From Patescibacteria group bacterium (GTDB taxonomy: Bacteria; Patescibacteriota; Minisyncoccia; Minisyncoccales; RBG-13-36-15): DNA of 52,471 nucleotides. Below the pieces are notes generated by a model that was not told the DNA's origin, did not search any database, and was given only the letters and a program-made list of their open reading frames with translations. Within the stretch, counting starts at the first letter, position 1, and each line of letters opens with the position of its first letter. The stretch spans positions 1 through 52,471 of the forward strand of contig JACZRI010000005.1 of assembly GCA_022574775.1 (NCBI GenBank). Reading direction: 5' to 3'. Of the stretch, positions 1-8,465 are shown piece after piece. Position numbers and translations under genes: made by a program.

Positions 1-51
1 GTGATTTCACGACGCGACGACAAAGGAGTGGTTGGAAACTACTTCAAGGAG

Positions 52-186
52 GAGCAACAAAGAAATCAGCCATTTTTCAGCTTCCTTTAAGGGCGGGTGA
101 ATTCAGGCAAGCTTCTTTGTTGCTCGTCGCTTACGATGCGCTTCGGCATCGCATCACTCCTCGCGCCTCGAATCTTGCCTGAATTC
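52..186. repeat. Interleaved inverted repeats with central hairpin
   Basis: Two perfect 13-bp inverted repeats interlock here. The arm at 52-64 (GAGCAACAAAGAA) pairs with 113-125, and the arm at 99-111 (GAATTCAGGCAAG) pairs with 174-186. The arms alternate, so the two stems form a pseudoknot-like topology. A further hairpin, CGATGC (134-139) with GCATCG (146-151), lies inside the second loop. The stretch 1-309 otherwise shows no convincing gene; it holds this element, a tRNA-T-arm-like fragment near 205-232 and a terminator. It may be a composite of several mobile palindromes or an RNA structure. Confidence 0.6.
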
Positions 187-243
187 GCTCCGCTCAACTG
201 ATTCTGGTTTGAATCCTACGCTCCTAAGATCAAGGAAAAAAAT

Positions 244-270
244 AGAGTAAAGAATTTTTACTCTTTTTTA
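244..270 (+). terminator. Rho-independent terminator
   Basis: AGAGTAAA (244-251) pairs with TTTACTCT (257-264), followed by a T-run to 269. It closes whatever is transcribed from the left edge and insulates the phosphatase gene that follows. Confidence 0.6.
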
Positions 271-309
271 ATTGAATTTTTGACCTAGAAGTGATAATCT
301 AAGCATATA

Positions 310-891
310 ATGAGAAAAAAACTTCAGAATCAATATTTTATCCTAAGACACGGTCAAACAACCCAACAGATAAAAAGAGCCGAATTTACTTATAACTGGC
401 CAGATAAGCCGCCTGTGAGATTAACAAAAAAAGGAGAAGAGCAGATTAAAATCGCGGCAAAAAAGCTTAAAAAAGAAAGAATTAATCTTATTTATTCTTC
501 AGATATTTTTCGGACGAAGCAGAGCGCTGGAATCATAGCTAGAGAATTAGGGTTAAAAATTCATTTTGATAAAAGATTGAGAGATATAAATTTAGGAGTT
601 TATCATGGGGGGCCTAAAGAAGCACTATATAAAAGTTTCCCCGATCCGAGAAAAAGATTTTATCAAAGGCCGAAGAAAGGCGAGAGTTGGTCAGATTGCA
701 GGGGAAGGATGTTGAGTTTTCTCAGACAAGTAGATAAAAAATATAAAAATAAAAGAATTTTAATCATAAGCCATGGTGACTCATTATGGCTTTTAGAAGG
801 AGCGGTAAAAGGGCTAATTAACAAGGATATTTTGGATGAGAATTTTGTAAAAGGAAATTATATAAATGTTGGCGAGCTCCGAAAACTATAA
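310..891 (+). CDS. Histidine phosphatase superfamily protein
   Basis: A 193-residue cytosolic protein of the phosphoglycerate-mutase-like histidine phosphatase superfamily. The phospho-accepting motif LRHGQT places the catalytic His at about residue 14, and a second conserved His sits in ISHGDS near residue 155. Family members hydrolyse phosphate esters or act as mutases; the substrate cannot be read from the sequence. The ATG at 310 follows a GATAAT box (291-296), so a short leader is likely. It ends 4 nt before the preferred ileS start, suggesting co-transcription. Confidence 0.85.
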   Translation: MRKKLQNQYFILRHGQTTQQIKRAEFTYNWPDKPPVRLTKKGEEQIKIAAKKLKKERINLIYSSDIFRTKQSAGIIARELGLKIHFDKRLRDINLGVYHGGPKEALYKSFPDPRKRFYQRPKKGESWSDCRGRMLSFLRQVDKKYKNKRILIISHGDSLWLLEGAVKGLINKDILDENFVKGNYINVGELRKL

Positions 892-895
892 ATTT

Positions 896-3775
896 ATGGA
901 ATTGGATTTTCCAAAGATAGAGGAAAGAATATTAAAATTTTGGCGCAAAAATAAGATTTTTGACAAACTTCGCAAGAAAAACAAAGGGAAGATGCATTTT
1001 TCATTTTTAGACGGTCCCATAACCGCAAATAATCCAATGGGCGTTCATCATGCCTGGGGAAGGACATATAAAGATCTTTTCCAAAGGTACAAAGCTATGC
1101 GGGGTTTTGACCAGAGATTTCAGAATGGCTTTGATTGTCAGGGTCTTTGGGTAGAGGTGGAAGTTGAAAAAGAGCTCGGGTTCAAAACAAAGAAAGACAT
1201 CGAAAAATTCGGTATCGGAAAATTTGTCAAAGCTTGCAAAAAGAGAGCGCTGAAGTATTCAAAAATTCAGACAAGGCAATCAATCAGGCTTGGTCAGTGG
1301 ATGGACTGGAAAAATTCTTATTATACAATGTCTGACGAGAATAATTATGCAATCTGGCATTTTCTTAAAAAATGTTGGAAGAAAGGTTTGTTGTATAAAG
1401 GAAAAGATGTTGTTCCTTGGTGTCCCCGTTGCGGTACTGCTATTTCCCAGCACGAAATTTTAACAGAGGAATATAAAGAGATAGTGCACAAATCCATTTT
1501 TTTTAAATTACCAATCATTGAGCGGAAGAATACTTTTTTTCTTGTCTGGACTACTACTCCTTGGACCCTCCCAGCGAATGTTTCTTTGGCTGTCCACCCA
1601 GGATTTAGTTATGCAGAAGTGAAGAATAAGACAGGCGAAATTTTTATTTTACTCAAAGATAAATCTCATTTGGTACCCGGAGGAAAAATAATTAAGACTT
1701 TCAAAGGAAACAAATTGAAAAATCTAAAATATCAGGGATTATTTGATGAATTGCCTGCAGTTAAGAAAGCTCTTTTAAATAAAAGTCATTCGGTTATTTT
1801 CTGGAAAGAGGTTTCTAAAGAGGAAGGAACAGGGATTGTGCATATTGCACCTGGTTGTGGTCAAGAGGACTTTCAGTTAAGCAAGGAATTTAATTTATCA
1901 GTTATTGATCCTACTAATAATGAATCAATATATAATCACGGTTTTGGATTCTTGGCTGGGAAATCTGTAACTGGTATCTCCAATGTAATTTTTGAAAGTT
2001 TAAATGAAAAAAATTTAGTTTTTAAAATCGAAGATTATAAACATCGTTATCCTACATGCTGGCGATGTAAATCAGAATTGATTTTTCGGTTGGTTGATGA
2101 ATGGTATATTTCTATGGCACAGTTAAGAAAACCCTTAATAAATGTTGCAAAGGAAATAAAATGGATTCCTTCTTTTGGCTTAGAAAGAGAGATTGACTGG
2201 TTGAAAAATATGCAAGATTGGTTAATTTCTAAAAAAAGATATTGGGGTTTGGCATTGCCAATTTATGAATGCGAACACTGCGGCAATTTTGAAGTAATCG
2301 GATCAAAGGAGGAATTAAAAAAAAGAGCGGCTAAGGGGTGGAAAAAGTTTGAAGGTCATTCTCCGCATCGTCCCTGGGTAGATAAGATCAAAATAAAATG
2401 TTCAAAATGCAAGGAATTAACTTCTCGCATTACAGATGTCGGAACTCCCTGGTTAGATGCCGGAATTCTTCCTTTCTCGACCATGGGCTACTTTTCTGAC
2501 AAAGATTATTGGAAATCATGGTTTCCTGCAGATTTTATCTGCGAAGCCTTTTCTGGACAATTTAAAAACTGGTTTTATTCTCTCATTGTTATGAGTACTG
2601 TTTTAGAAAATACTTCTCCGACCAAAACAATTTTTGGGCATGCTTCCGTGCTAGATGAAAAAGGAGAGGAGATGCACAAAAGCAAAGGAAATGTTATTTG
2701 GTTTGATGAAGCGGTAAAAAGAATGGGAGCTGATTTAATGCGCTGGATGTATGCAACGCAAAATCCTATCTACAATTTAAAATTTGGCTATAGGACTGGC
2801 GAAGAAAAGAAGAGGAAATTATTAACTCTTTGGAACAACTTTGTTTTTTTTAGAACCTATATTAAGAATGATGAGTTTCCTAAAAAATGGCAGACCATAG
2901 AATCAAATAATATTTTAGATAAATGGATTACTTCTCGTTTGCATAATGTAATTGGTAAAGTTACCAAAAGTTTAGACAGATATAATGCTAAAGAAGCGAG
3001 CTTGGCTATTGAAAACTTCTTTATTAAAGACCTTTCTTTGTGGTATATCCGAAGATCTAGAAAGAGATTTCAGCAGCAAAACGGTAATCGAGATAAAAAT
3101 GAGGCAGCAGAAACACTTTATGTGATTCTTTTATATTTAGCAGTGCTAATTTCTCCTATACTTCCATTTTTATCTGAAGAGATTTATTTGCATTTAAGAA
3201 AAAAAGATATGCCAAAATCAATTCATTTATGGGATTGGCCCGAAAAAGATGAAGAAAAAGTTAATATGGAATTAGAGAAAAAAATGGCCGGTGTGCGAGA
3301 GATTGTTGCCATGGCTTTAGCTGAAAGACAGGAATATGGAATCAAGGTACGCCAGCCTCTTTTAAGGTTGAAATTAAAAAGTAAGATGTTGAGCAAAGAC
3401 AAAGAATTACTGGAGTTGATAAAAGATGAAGTAAATGTAAAGGAGATAGTTTTTGATTCTAAAACGAAGAAAGAAGTGAAATTGGATACGAAAATTACAC
3501 CAAGTTTAAAAGAGGAAGGAATGATTAGAGAAGTAATTCGCAATATTCAAGGAATGAGAAAGAGGGCTGGGTTGATGCCACGGAATAAGATTGCAGTTAG
3601 TCTATTAGCTCAACCCCGATTAAATAAAGTTTTAGAAAAGAAAAGAAATCTGATTTTAGAAAAAGTCAATGCAAAAGAGTTAAACTTTGGAAAGAAACTA
3701 AAAACAGTTTTTGATGCTGAAAAAGAGATCAAAGTCGATCAGCAAAAATTATTAATAAGAATAAAAAAACTCTAA
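896..3775 (+). CDS. ileS: Isoleucyl-tRNA synthetase
   Basis: Charges tRNA-Ile with isoleucine in the cytosol. It is a class I synthetase of normal length (about 959 residues). The HIGH-type motif is GVHHAW near residue 50. The CP1 editing domain carries WTTTPWTLPANV. The second signature reads EMHKSKGN in place of the usual KMSKS, so the first Lys is Glu and the first Ser is His. A Cys-rich WCPRCG motif and a C-terminal anticodon-binding domain follow. I chose ATG 896 because homologues begin at the equivalent of MELDFPKIEE; an in-frame ATG at 866 would add 10 residues and overlap the phosphatase gene. Confidence 0.95.
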   Translation: MELDFPKIEERILKFWRKNKIFDKLRKKNKGKMHFSFLDGPITANNPMGVHHAWGRTYKDLFQRYKAMRGFDQRFQNGFDCQGLWVEVEVEKELGFKTKKDIEKFGIGKFVKACKKRALKYSKIQTRQSIRLGQWMDWKNSYYTMSDENNYAIWHFLKKCWKKGLLYKGKDVVPWCPRCGTAISQHEILTEEYKEIVHKSIFFKLPIIERKNTFFLVWTTTPWTLPANVSLAVHPGFSYAEVKNKTGEIFILLKDKSHLVPGGKIIKTFKGNKLKNLKYQGLFDELPAVKKALLNKSHSVIFWKEVSKEEGTGIVHIAPGCGQEDFQLSKEFNLSVIDPTNNESIYNHGFGFLAGKSVTGISNVIFESLNEKNLVFKIEDYKHRYPTCWRCKSELIFRLVDEWYISMAQLRKPLINVAKEIKWIPSFGLEREIDWLKNMQDWLISKKRYWGLALPIYECEHCGNFEVIGSKEELKKRAAKGWKKFEGHSPHRPWVDKIKIKCSKCKELTSRITDVGTPWLDAGILPFSTMGYFSDKDYWKSWFPADFICEAFSGQFKNWFYSLIVMSTVLENTSPTKTIFGHASVLDEKGEEMHKSKGNVIWFDEAVKRMGADLMRWMYATQNPIYNLKFGYRTGEEKKRKLLTLWNNFVFFRTYIKNDEFPKKWQTIESNNILDKWITSRLHNVIGKVTKSLDRYNAKEASLAIENFFIKDLSLWYIRRSRKRFQQQNGNRDKNEAAETLYVILLYLAVLISPILPFLSEEIYLHLRKKDMPKSIHLWDWPEKDEEKVNMELEKKMAGVREIVAMALAERQEYGIKVRQPLLRLKLKSKMLSKDKELLELIKDEVNVKEIVFDSKTKKEVKLDTKITPSLKEEGMIREVIRNIQGMRKRAGLMPRNKIAVSLLAQPRLNKVLEKKRNLILEKVNAKELNFGKKLKTVFDAEKEIKVDQQKLLIRIKKL

Positions 3776-3792
3776 AAGATAGCATAAAAAAT

Positions 3793-4170
3793 ATGATTAT
3801 TTTCGGAAAAAGGCCACAAGTTCCAAGCCCGAGTGTAAAAAAACCGAAACAACCAGCTTCTCCTTTGAGTTTTTTCGAGGAAAAAAGAATATGGCGTAAG
3901 AGTATGGCGAAGAGAAAGTTTCGGCAAGGTTCACGCTTAATTCCCGGTACAGGGGGTATGCGCTACAGTCATCACAAGATGGATAAAATACTAGACGAGA
4001 GATTTTCGTGGGATATACATAAAGGCTTTATTTCTAGAGATGGTGCAATAAGATCGCTCAAAAAGCTTCGAAGAGAAGAATTCAACGCCGCTACAGGCGA
4101 AAAAAGAAGAGAGCTTAAAAGAGAAAGATTAGTTTTAGAAGAGGGATTCGGGCTTAAAGGAAAGTACTAA
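3793..4170 (+). CDS. Small basic hypothetical protein
   Basis: A 125-residue, strongly basic protein with no family I recognise. The N-terminus is Pro/Lys-rich (residues 8-25), and the C-terminal half is a charged, probably helical segment rich in Lys, Arg and Glu. It has no signal peptide or membrane segment. It lies 17 nt after ileS and 20 nt before recO on the same strand, so it is probably part of that operon. The high charge could fit nucleic-acid binding, but that is inference. Confidence 0.6.
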   Translation: MIIFGKRPQVPSPSVKKPKQPASPLSFFEEKRIWRKSMAKRKFRQGSRLIPGTGGMRYSHHKMDKILDERFSWDIHKGFISRDGAIRSLKKLRREEFNAATGEKRRELKRERLVLEEGFGLKGKY

Positions 4171-4190
4171 TCACTAAATACTAAATTATT

Positions 4191-4922
4191 ATGGCTATTC
4201 GCTACCGTACGCAAGGTTTTATTTTAAAAAAAACTGATCGTGGTGAATCAGATCGGATTTTCACGATTTATACCCGAGATTTTGGAAAACTGGAGATTTT
4301 GGCTAAAGCAATACGGAAGATTAAATCAAAATTAAGGAAAGGAACTGAGATTTTTTATCTATCAGAGATTGAATTTGTCCAGGGAAAAATATACAAAACT
4401 TTAATTGATGCTGTTCTTGTTGAAAATTTTCGAAAGATCGGTAAAGATTTAAGAAAAATGGCTCTGTCTTTTCGAATTTTAGAAATTTTGGATAATTTAA
4501 TTAGAAAAGAAGAGAAAGATGAAAAAACCTGGAATTTATTAATAAACACATTTAAAGAGCTAAATCGTCAGCCATCGATAGCAAGCAATCAACAGTTGCT
4601 TTTCTACTACTTTATTTGGAATTTTCTATCAGTTTTAGGATATAAGCCAGAGCTTAATATCTGTTCTTTGTGCAATAAGAAATTAGTTCCAAAGAATCTT
4701 TATTTTAATTTCAAAGAGGGAGGAGTTACTTGCGAGGGTTGTTTCAGGAAAGCTGGAGAAGGAGAAAGAATTTCTCCAGAAACAATAAAAGTTTTAAGAT
4801 TTATTTTGGAAAAAAAATGGAGGGTTGTTTCCCGCTTGAGAATAGAAGAAGAATCTTTTATATCCCTAAAAAGAATTTCTGATTATTGGATAAAATTCCT
4901 TCCTCAAGCCGCCATATTTTAA
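4191..4922 (+). CDS. recO: DNA repair protein RecO
   Basis: Recombination mediator of the RecFOR pathway that helps load RecA onto SSB-coated single-stranded DNA. At 243 residues it has normal length. The N-terminal OB-fold begins with YRTQGFILKK and carries the family-typical DRGESDRIFTIYT segment. A zinc site is visible as Cys158-x2-Cys161 and Cys181-x2-Cys184. It lies between a small basic protein and an anchored surface protein whose start is 3 nt downstream, so the three are likely co-transcribed. Confidence 0.9.
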   Translation: MAIRYRTQGFILKKTDRGESDRIFTIYTRDFGKLEILAKAIRKIKSKLRKGTEIFYLSEIEFVQGKIYKTLIDAVLVENFRKIGKDLRKMALSFRILEILDNLIRKEEKDEKTWNLLINTFKELNRQPSIASNQQLLFYYFIWNFLSVLGYKPELNICSLCNKKLVPKNLYFNFKEGGVTCEGCFRKAGEGERISPETIKVLRFILEKKWRVVSRLRIEEESFISLKRISDYWIKFLPQAAIF

Positions 4923-4925
4923 AAA

Positions 4926-6587
4926 ATGAGCTTTAAAAAATTAACAATTTTTCTGATTCTTTTGAGTATTTTTTTGGCAGTGGCTGGATTTTGGTACTAC
5001 CAAAGGAATATTTTTTCCAGAGGGGTTTTAATGCTGGAAATTTTGGCCCCGAATGAGGTGGAGTTATTAGAAGAAATTGAATACATTGTGAAATATAAAA
5101 ATGTCGGGAATATCAGACTAGAAGAAGCAAGGCTTATTTTTGAATACCCAGAATATTCACTGGTGGAAAATGGAAAATTAAGGATTGAGGAAGAGTTGGG
5201 AGATATTTATCCAGAAGAAGAAAGGACCATTTCTTTTAAAGCAAGGCTACTAGGGGAAAAAGGAGAAACTAAAATCGCCAAAGCTTGGTTGAGTTACAGT
5301 CCTAAAAATATACAATCTCGTTATGATTCGGAAAACTCCCATACTACTACTATTACATTTGTTCCTCTTACTTTTGAGATAGATATTCCTTCAAAGATAG
5401 AGTCTGGAAAAGAATTCAGATTAAGATTGAATTATTTTTCAAATGTCAATTATCCGCTTTCTGGCTTGCGGGCAAAAATTAAGTACCCTCCAGGCTTTGA
5501 GTTTTTAGAAAGTACGCCATCGGCCATTGGAGGCAATGAATGGGAAATAGGTCTTTTGAATAAGACCGAGGGAGGAAGAATCGAGATTTTAGGAAAAATT
5601 ACTGGAGAGGTGAAAGAAGAGAAATTTTTCCGGGCTAATTTCGGAAGCTGGCAGGAAGGAGAATTCGTCTTACTTAAAGAGGCGGTTCAAGGGATAGAGA
5701 TAACCAGGCCTTTTTTGTACATCACCCAGCAGATTAATAACAATCCCAAATATGTGGTCAGCCCTGGTGATTTCCTTCATTACGAGATTTTCTTTAAAAA
5801 CTTGGGGGAGAGACCTCAATTAAATTTATTTTTAGTAGTAAGGTTAGAAGGTGATGCTTTCAATTTTCAGAGTTTAAAGACAGAACGGGGAAAGTTTGAG
5901 CCGGGCGATAATTCTCTTATTTGGGATTCCAGAGATGTTCCGCAACTTCAGTTTTTAGATTCTCAAGAAGAAGGGAAGGTTGAGTTTTGGATTGAATTAA
6001 AAGAACAATGGCCAATTTCTGGTCAAAGGGATAAAAATCCAGTAATCAAAAATAGAGTTTTTCTTAGTCAGGCAAGAAAAGAATTCATAACTAAGGTTAA
6101 TTCAAAATTGGAGATTTTGCAAAAAGGATATTTTAAGGACGAAATTTTCGGAAGCTCCGGCCCCCTCCCTCCTCAAGTTGACCAAACTACAGCCTACACC
6201 ATTTTATGGCAAGCGAAGAACTTTTATAATGATTTAAAAAACGTTAAGGTAAAAGCTACTTTGCCAAATTGGGTAAGGCTGACAGGAGAAATTTTTCCAA
6301 AAGACGCAAGGCTGACTTTTGATTCCCAAAGCAGGGAAATTATCTGGGAGATTGGAGACTTAGAAATGGGGACAGGTGTCTTAAACGAGCCTTTGACTAT
6401 TGCTTTTCAGATTGCCTTTACTCCTCCCTTGTCCCAAAGAGGCAGGACTCCTACGCTTGTCGGGCTTTCGGTAATAACTGGAGAAGATCTTTGGACCGGA
6501 AATATTATTGATGATCTGGCAAAATCAATAGATACAACTTTGCCAGATGATCCAACTGTTACTGGGCAAGAAGGAATAGTGCAATAA
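4926..6587 (+). CDS. Membrane-anchored surface protein with beta-sandwich repeats
   Basis: A 553-residue protein with an N-terminal hydrophobic segment (about residues 7-24) and a large extracytoplasmic part. That part is rich in beta-strand-like segments resembling DUF11/CARDB-type adhesive domains, with phrases such as VKYKNVGNIRLEEARL and repeated statements of the type 'PPGFEF' and 'PNWVRLTG'. Each resembles an immunoglobulin-like module of about 120-150 residues. No enzymatic motif is seen. The role, perhaps cell-surface contact with a host, is inference. It overlaps the recO operon by context, with only 3 nt between the genes. Confidence 0.6.
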   Translation: MSFKKLTIFLILLSIFLAVAGFWYYQRNIFSRGVLMLEILAPNEVELLEEIEYIVKYKNVGNIRLEEARLIFEYPEYSLVENGKLRIEEELGDIYPEEERTISFKARLLGEKGETKIAKAWLSYSPKNIQSRYDSENSHTTTITFVPLTFEIDIPSKIESGKEFRLRLNYFSNVNYPLSGLRAKIKYPPGFEFLESTPSAIGGNEWEIGLLNKTEGGRIEILGKITGEVKEEKFFRANFGSWQEGEFVLLKEAVQGIEITRPFLYITQQINNNPKYVVSPGDFLHYEIFFKNLGERPQLNLFLVVRLEGDAFNFQSLKTERGKFEPGDNSLIWDSRDVPQLQFLDSQEEGKVEFWIELKEQWPISGQRDKNPVIKNRVFLSQARKEFITKVNSKLEILQKGYFKDEIFGSSGPLPPQVDQTTAYTILWQAKNFYNDLKNVKVKATLPNWVRLTGEIFPKDARLTFDSQSREIIWEIGDLEMGTGVLNEPLTIAFQIAFTPPLSQRGRTPTLVGLSVITGEDLWTGNIIDDLAKSIDTTLPDDPTVTGQEGIVQ

Positions 6588-6758
6588 AAATTCTAAGCAC
6601 TAAATCCTAAACAAATTCCAATGACCAAAATTCCAAATTCCAAACATTTTATTTGACGCATTGGAAAATTTGAATTTAGATATTGTTTAGAAATTAGATA
6701 TTAGAAATTTTCAAACATTATGGATTTAATGTCAAAAATCGTTTCTCTAACCAAAAGA

Positions 6759-6790
6759 CGCGCCGCCCGGTAGGGCGAGCCTCGCCTCTT
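6759..6790. repeat. GC-rich palindromic repeat upstream of glyS
   Basis: A short GC-rich block in an AT-rich spacer, containing the palindrome GGCGA-GCC-TCGCC. The same GGCGAGCCTCGCC core recurs inside the cysteine desulfurase gene at 50065-50077. The rest of 6588-6804 is AT-rich, with degenerate CTAAATCC/TTAGATATT-type direct repeats and no gene. Confidence 0.6.
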
Positions 6791-6840
6791 TTAGAACCTG
6801 TACTATGCAAAGAAATTATTTAAAAGGTCAACTTACTCTG

Positions 6841-8190
6841 ATGGAAAAAATAATAAGCCTATGCAAGAGGCGGGGATTTATTTTTCCTTCTTCTGAAATT
6901 TACGGAGGAATTGAGGCTTTGTGGGATTATGGCCCTTTGGGTTCTCTTTTGAAAAATAATATTAAGAAAGAGTGGCTTAAAAGGTTCGTTCAGGAGAAAG
7001 AAGATGTTGTTTTGATTGATGGGACCGTTTTAATGAATCCAAAAATCTGGGAGGCTTCCGGTCACCTTAAAAGCTTTACCGATCCTTTAGTGGAGTGTAA
7101 AAATTGTCATTCGAGATTTCGAGCAGATCATATGGAAAACGGCAGTTTTGTTGGCGAGGACAAGGCAAAATCGAAAAACCAGTGCTCGCAATGCGGCGGG
7201 AAAAATTTTACTCCTCCCAAGAATTTTAATTTAATGTTTAAGACTTTTTTAGGGCCGGTTGAGGACAAAGCCAGCATAACTTATTTGCGGCCAGAGACTG
7301 CCCAATCAATGTTCACAGATTTTAAGCTTGTCCAGGAGTCACAGCGCTTGAAAATTCCTTTTGGAATTGCTCAAATCGGGCGCTGTTTTAGAAATGAAAT
7401 TACCACGGGCAATTTTATTTTTCGCTCTCGCGAATTTGATATTGCTGAAATTGAATATTTTGTTGAGCCTGGCAAAGATGAAAAATGGTTTGATACGTGG
7501 CTTAACGAATGGGAAAAATTCTTTTTAGATTTGGGTTTAAGAAAAGAAAATCTCCGTCGCTATGAACATCCGAAAAAATCACTCGCTCATTACTCAAAAC
7601 GAACAGTGGATATTGAATATAAATTCCCTTTTGGGTGGGGAGAGCTGGCAGGAGTGGCTAATCGTACAGATTATGATTTAAAAAACCACAGTGAGTTTTC
7701 CGGACAGGATTTAAGTTATTATGATGAGGAGAAAAAAAAGAAATATTATCCTTATGTAATAGAGCCGACAGTTGGGATAGAAAGAATACTTTTGGCTGTT
7801 TTATGTGATGCTTATACTGAAGTGAAGGGCGGAAGAACGAAAACCACGACAGCTGTTAAAGAGGTTGAAATTGTGCTCAAGCTTGATAGAAAATTAGCGC
7901 CAATAAAAGTTGCTGTTTTACCCTTAGTAAAAAATAAACCGGGATTGGTGAAAAAAGCCAAAAAGGTTCATCAATTATTAAAATCTCATTTTGATTGTCA
8001 ATATGACGAATTAGGCTCTATTGGCAGAAGGTACCGCAGGCAGGATGAAATCGGTACCATCTTTTGTCTTACAGTGGATTTTGATAGCTTAAAACAAGAT
8101 GATTTAACCGTCAGGGATCGCGATACAATGAAACAAAAGAGGGTGAAAATTAATGAGTTGGTTGAGCATTTGAAAAAGAAATTGGCGTAA
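6841..8190 (+). CDS. glyS: Glycyl-tRNA synthetase, eukaryote-like dimeric type
   Basis: A class II synthetase charging tRNA-Gly. It is the single-chain type related to eukaryotic and archaeal GlyRS (about 449 residues), not the bacterial alpha2beta2 enzyme. Visible signatures are WDYGPLGSLLKNN near the N-terminus, a zinc-type Cys pair set (CKNCHSRF and CSQCGGK), motif 2 around RCFRNEI, and motif 3 as EPTVGIERILLA. The C-terminal HGTP anticodon-binding domain ends the protein. I chose ATG 6841 because homologues start with MEKIxSLCKRRGF; an upstream in-frame ATG at 6805 would add 12 residues next to the GC-rich repeat. Confidence 0.95.
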   Translation: MEKIISLCKRRGFIFPSSEIYGGIEALWDYGPLGSLLKNNIKKEWLKRFVQEKEDVVLIDGTVLMNPKIWEASGHLKSFTDPLVECKNCHSRFRADHMENGSFVGEDKAKSKNQCSQCGGKNFTPPKNFNLMFKTFLGPVEDKASITYLRPETAQSMFTDFKLVQESQRLKIPFGIAQIGRCFRNEITTGNFIFRSREFDIAEIEYFVEPGKDEKWFDTWLNEWEKFFLDLGLRKENLRRYEHPKKSLAHYSKRTVDIEYKFPFGWGELAGVANRTDYDLKNHSEFSGQDLSYYDEEKKKKYYPYVIEPTVGIERILLAVLCDAYTEVKGGRTKTTTAVKEVEIVLKLDRKLAPIKVAVLPLVKNKPGLVKKAKKVHQLLKSHFDCQYDELGSIGRRYRRQDEIGTIFCLTVDFDSLKQDDLTVRDRDTMKQKRVKINELVEHLKKKLA

Positions 8191-8288
8191 AATATAATAT
8201 GAGAAAAAGCCGTACTTAATTAAATCAAAATGACTAAACCCTAATAGCCAAAAATCTTAGATAATTCGAATAGGTATTAGAGAAATCC

Positions 8289-8320
8289 AAAAAATGGCTC
8301 ACTGAAGCGAGCCATTTTTG
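8289..8320 (+). terminator. Rho-independent terminator after glyS
   Basis: An AAAATGGCTC arm and a GAGCCATTTT arm form a stem around ACTGAAGC, followed by T-rich sequence. It lies about 100 nt after the glyS stop. Confidence 0.75.
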
Positions 8321-8334
8321 TTTATTTGAAAAGT

Positions 8335-8343
8335 TGGTATAAT
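8335..8343 (+). promoter_or_regulatory. Extended -10 promoter candidate
   Basis: TGG followed by TATAAT (8338-8343) makes a consensus extended -10 box just downstream of the glyS terminator. It probably drives the M16 peptidase gene through a roughly 115-nt leader that contains a palindromic repeat. No good -35 box is evident. Confidence 0.4.
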
Positions 8344-8368
8344 AACAGAATAACAATTTCAGTCCATT

Positions 8369-8451
8369 AAATGATCCGCATTTTTTCGCGTAGCTACCTG
8401 TCCCTCAACGGTTTGAGCCGTAAGGCGATGGCGGGTGGATCCGCGTCATTT
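8369..8451. repeat. Palindromic repeat in the M16 peptidase leader
   Basis: AAATGA (8369-8374) pairs with TCATTT (8446-8451). Inside is an ACGG-TTTGAG-CCGT hairpin, followed by AGGCGATGGCGGGTGGAT, which resembles the AGGCGATGGCAGGCGG core found inside rsmI and metG. It ends 14 nt before the peptidase start. Confidence 0.6.
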
Positions 8452-8465
8452 CGCTTCTACGGAGA

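Noticed and set aside
1-90. Open frame running in from the left edge (29 codons to TAA)
   Set aside because: Too short and partly inside inverted repeats; no recognisable protein.
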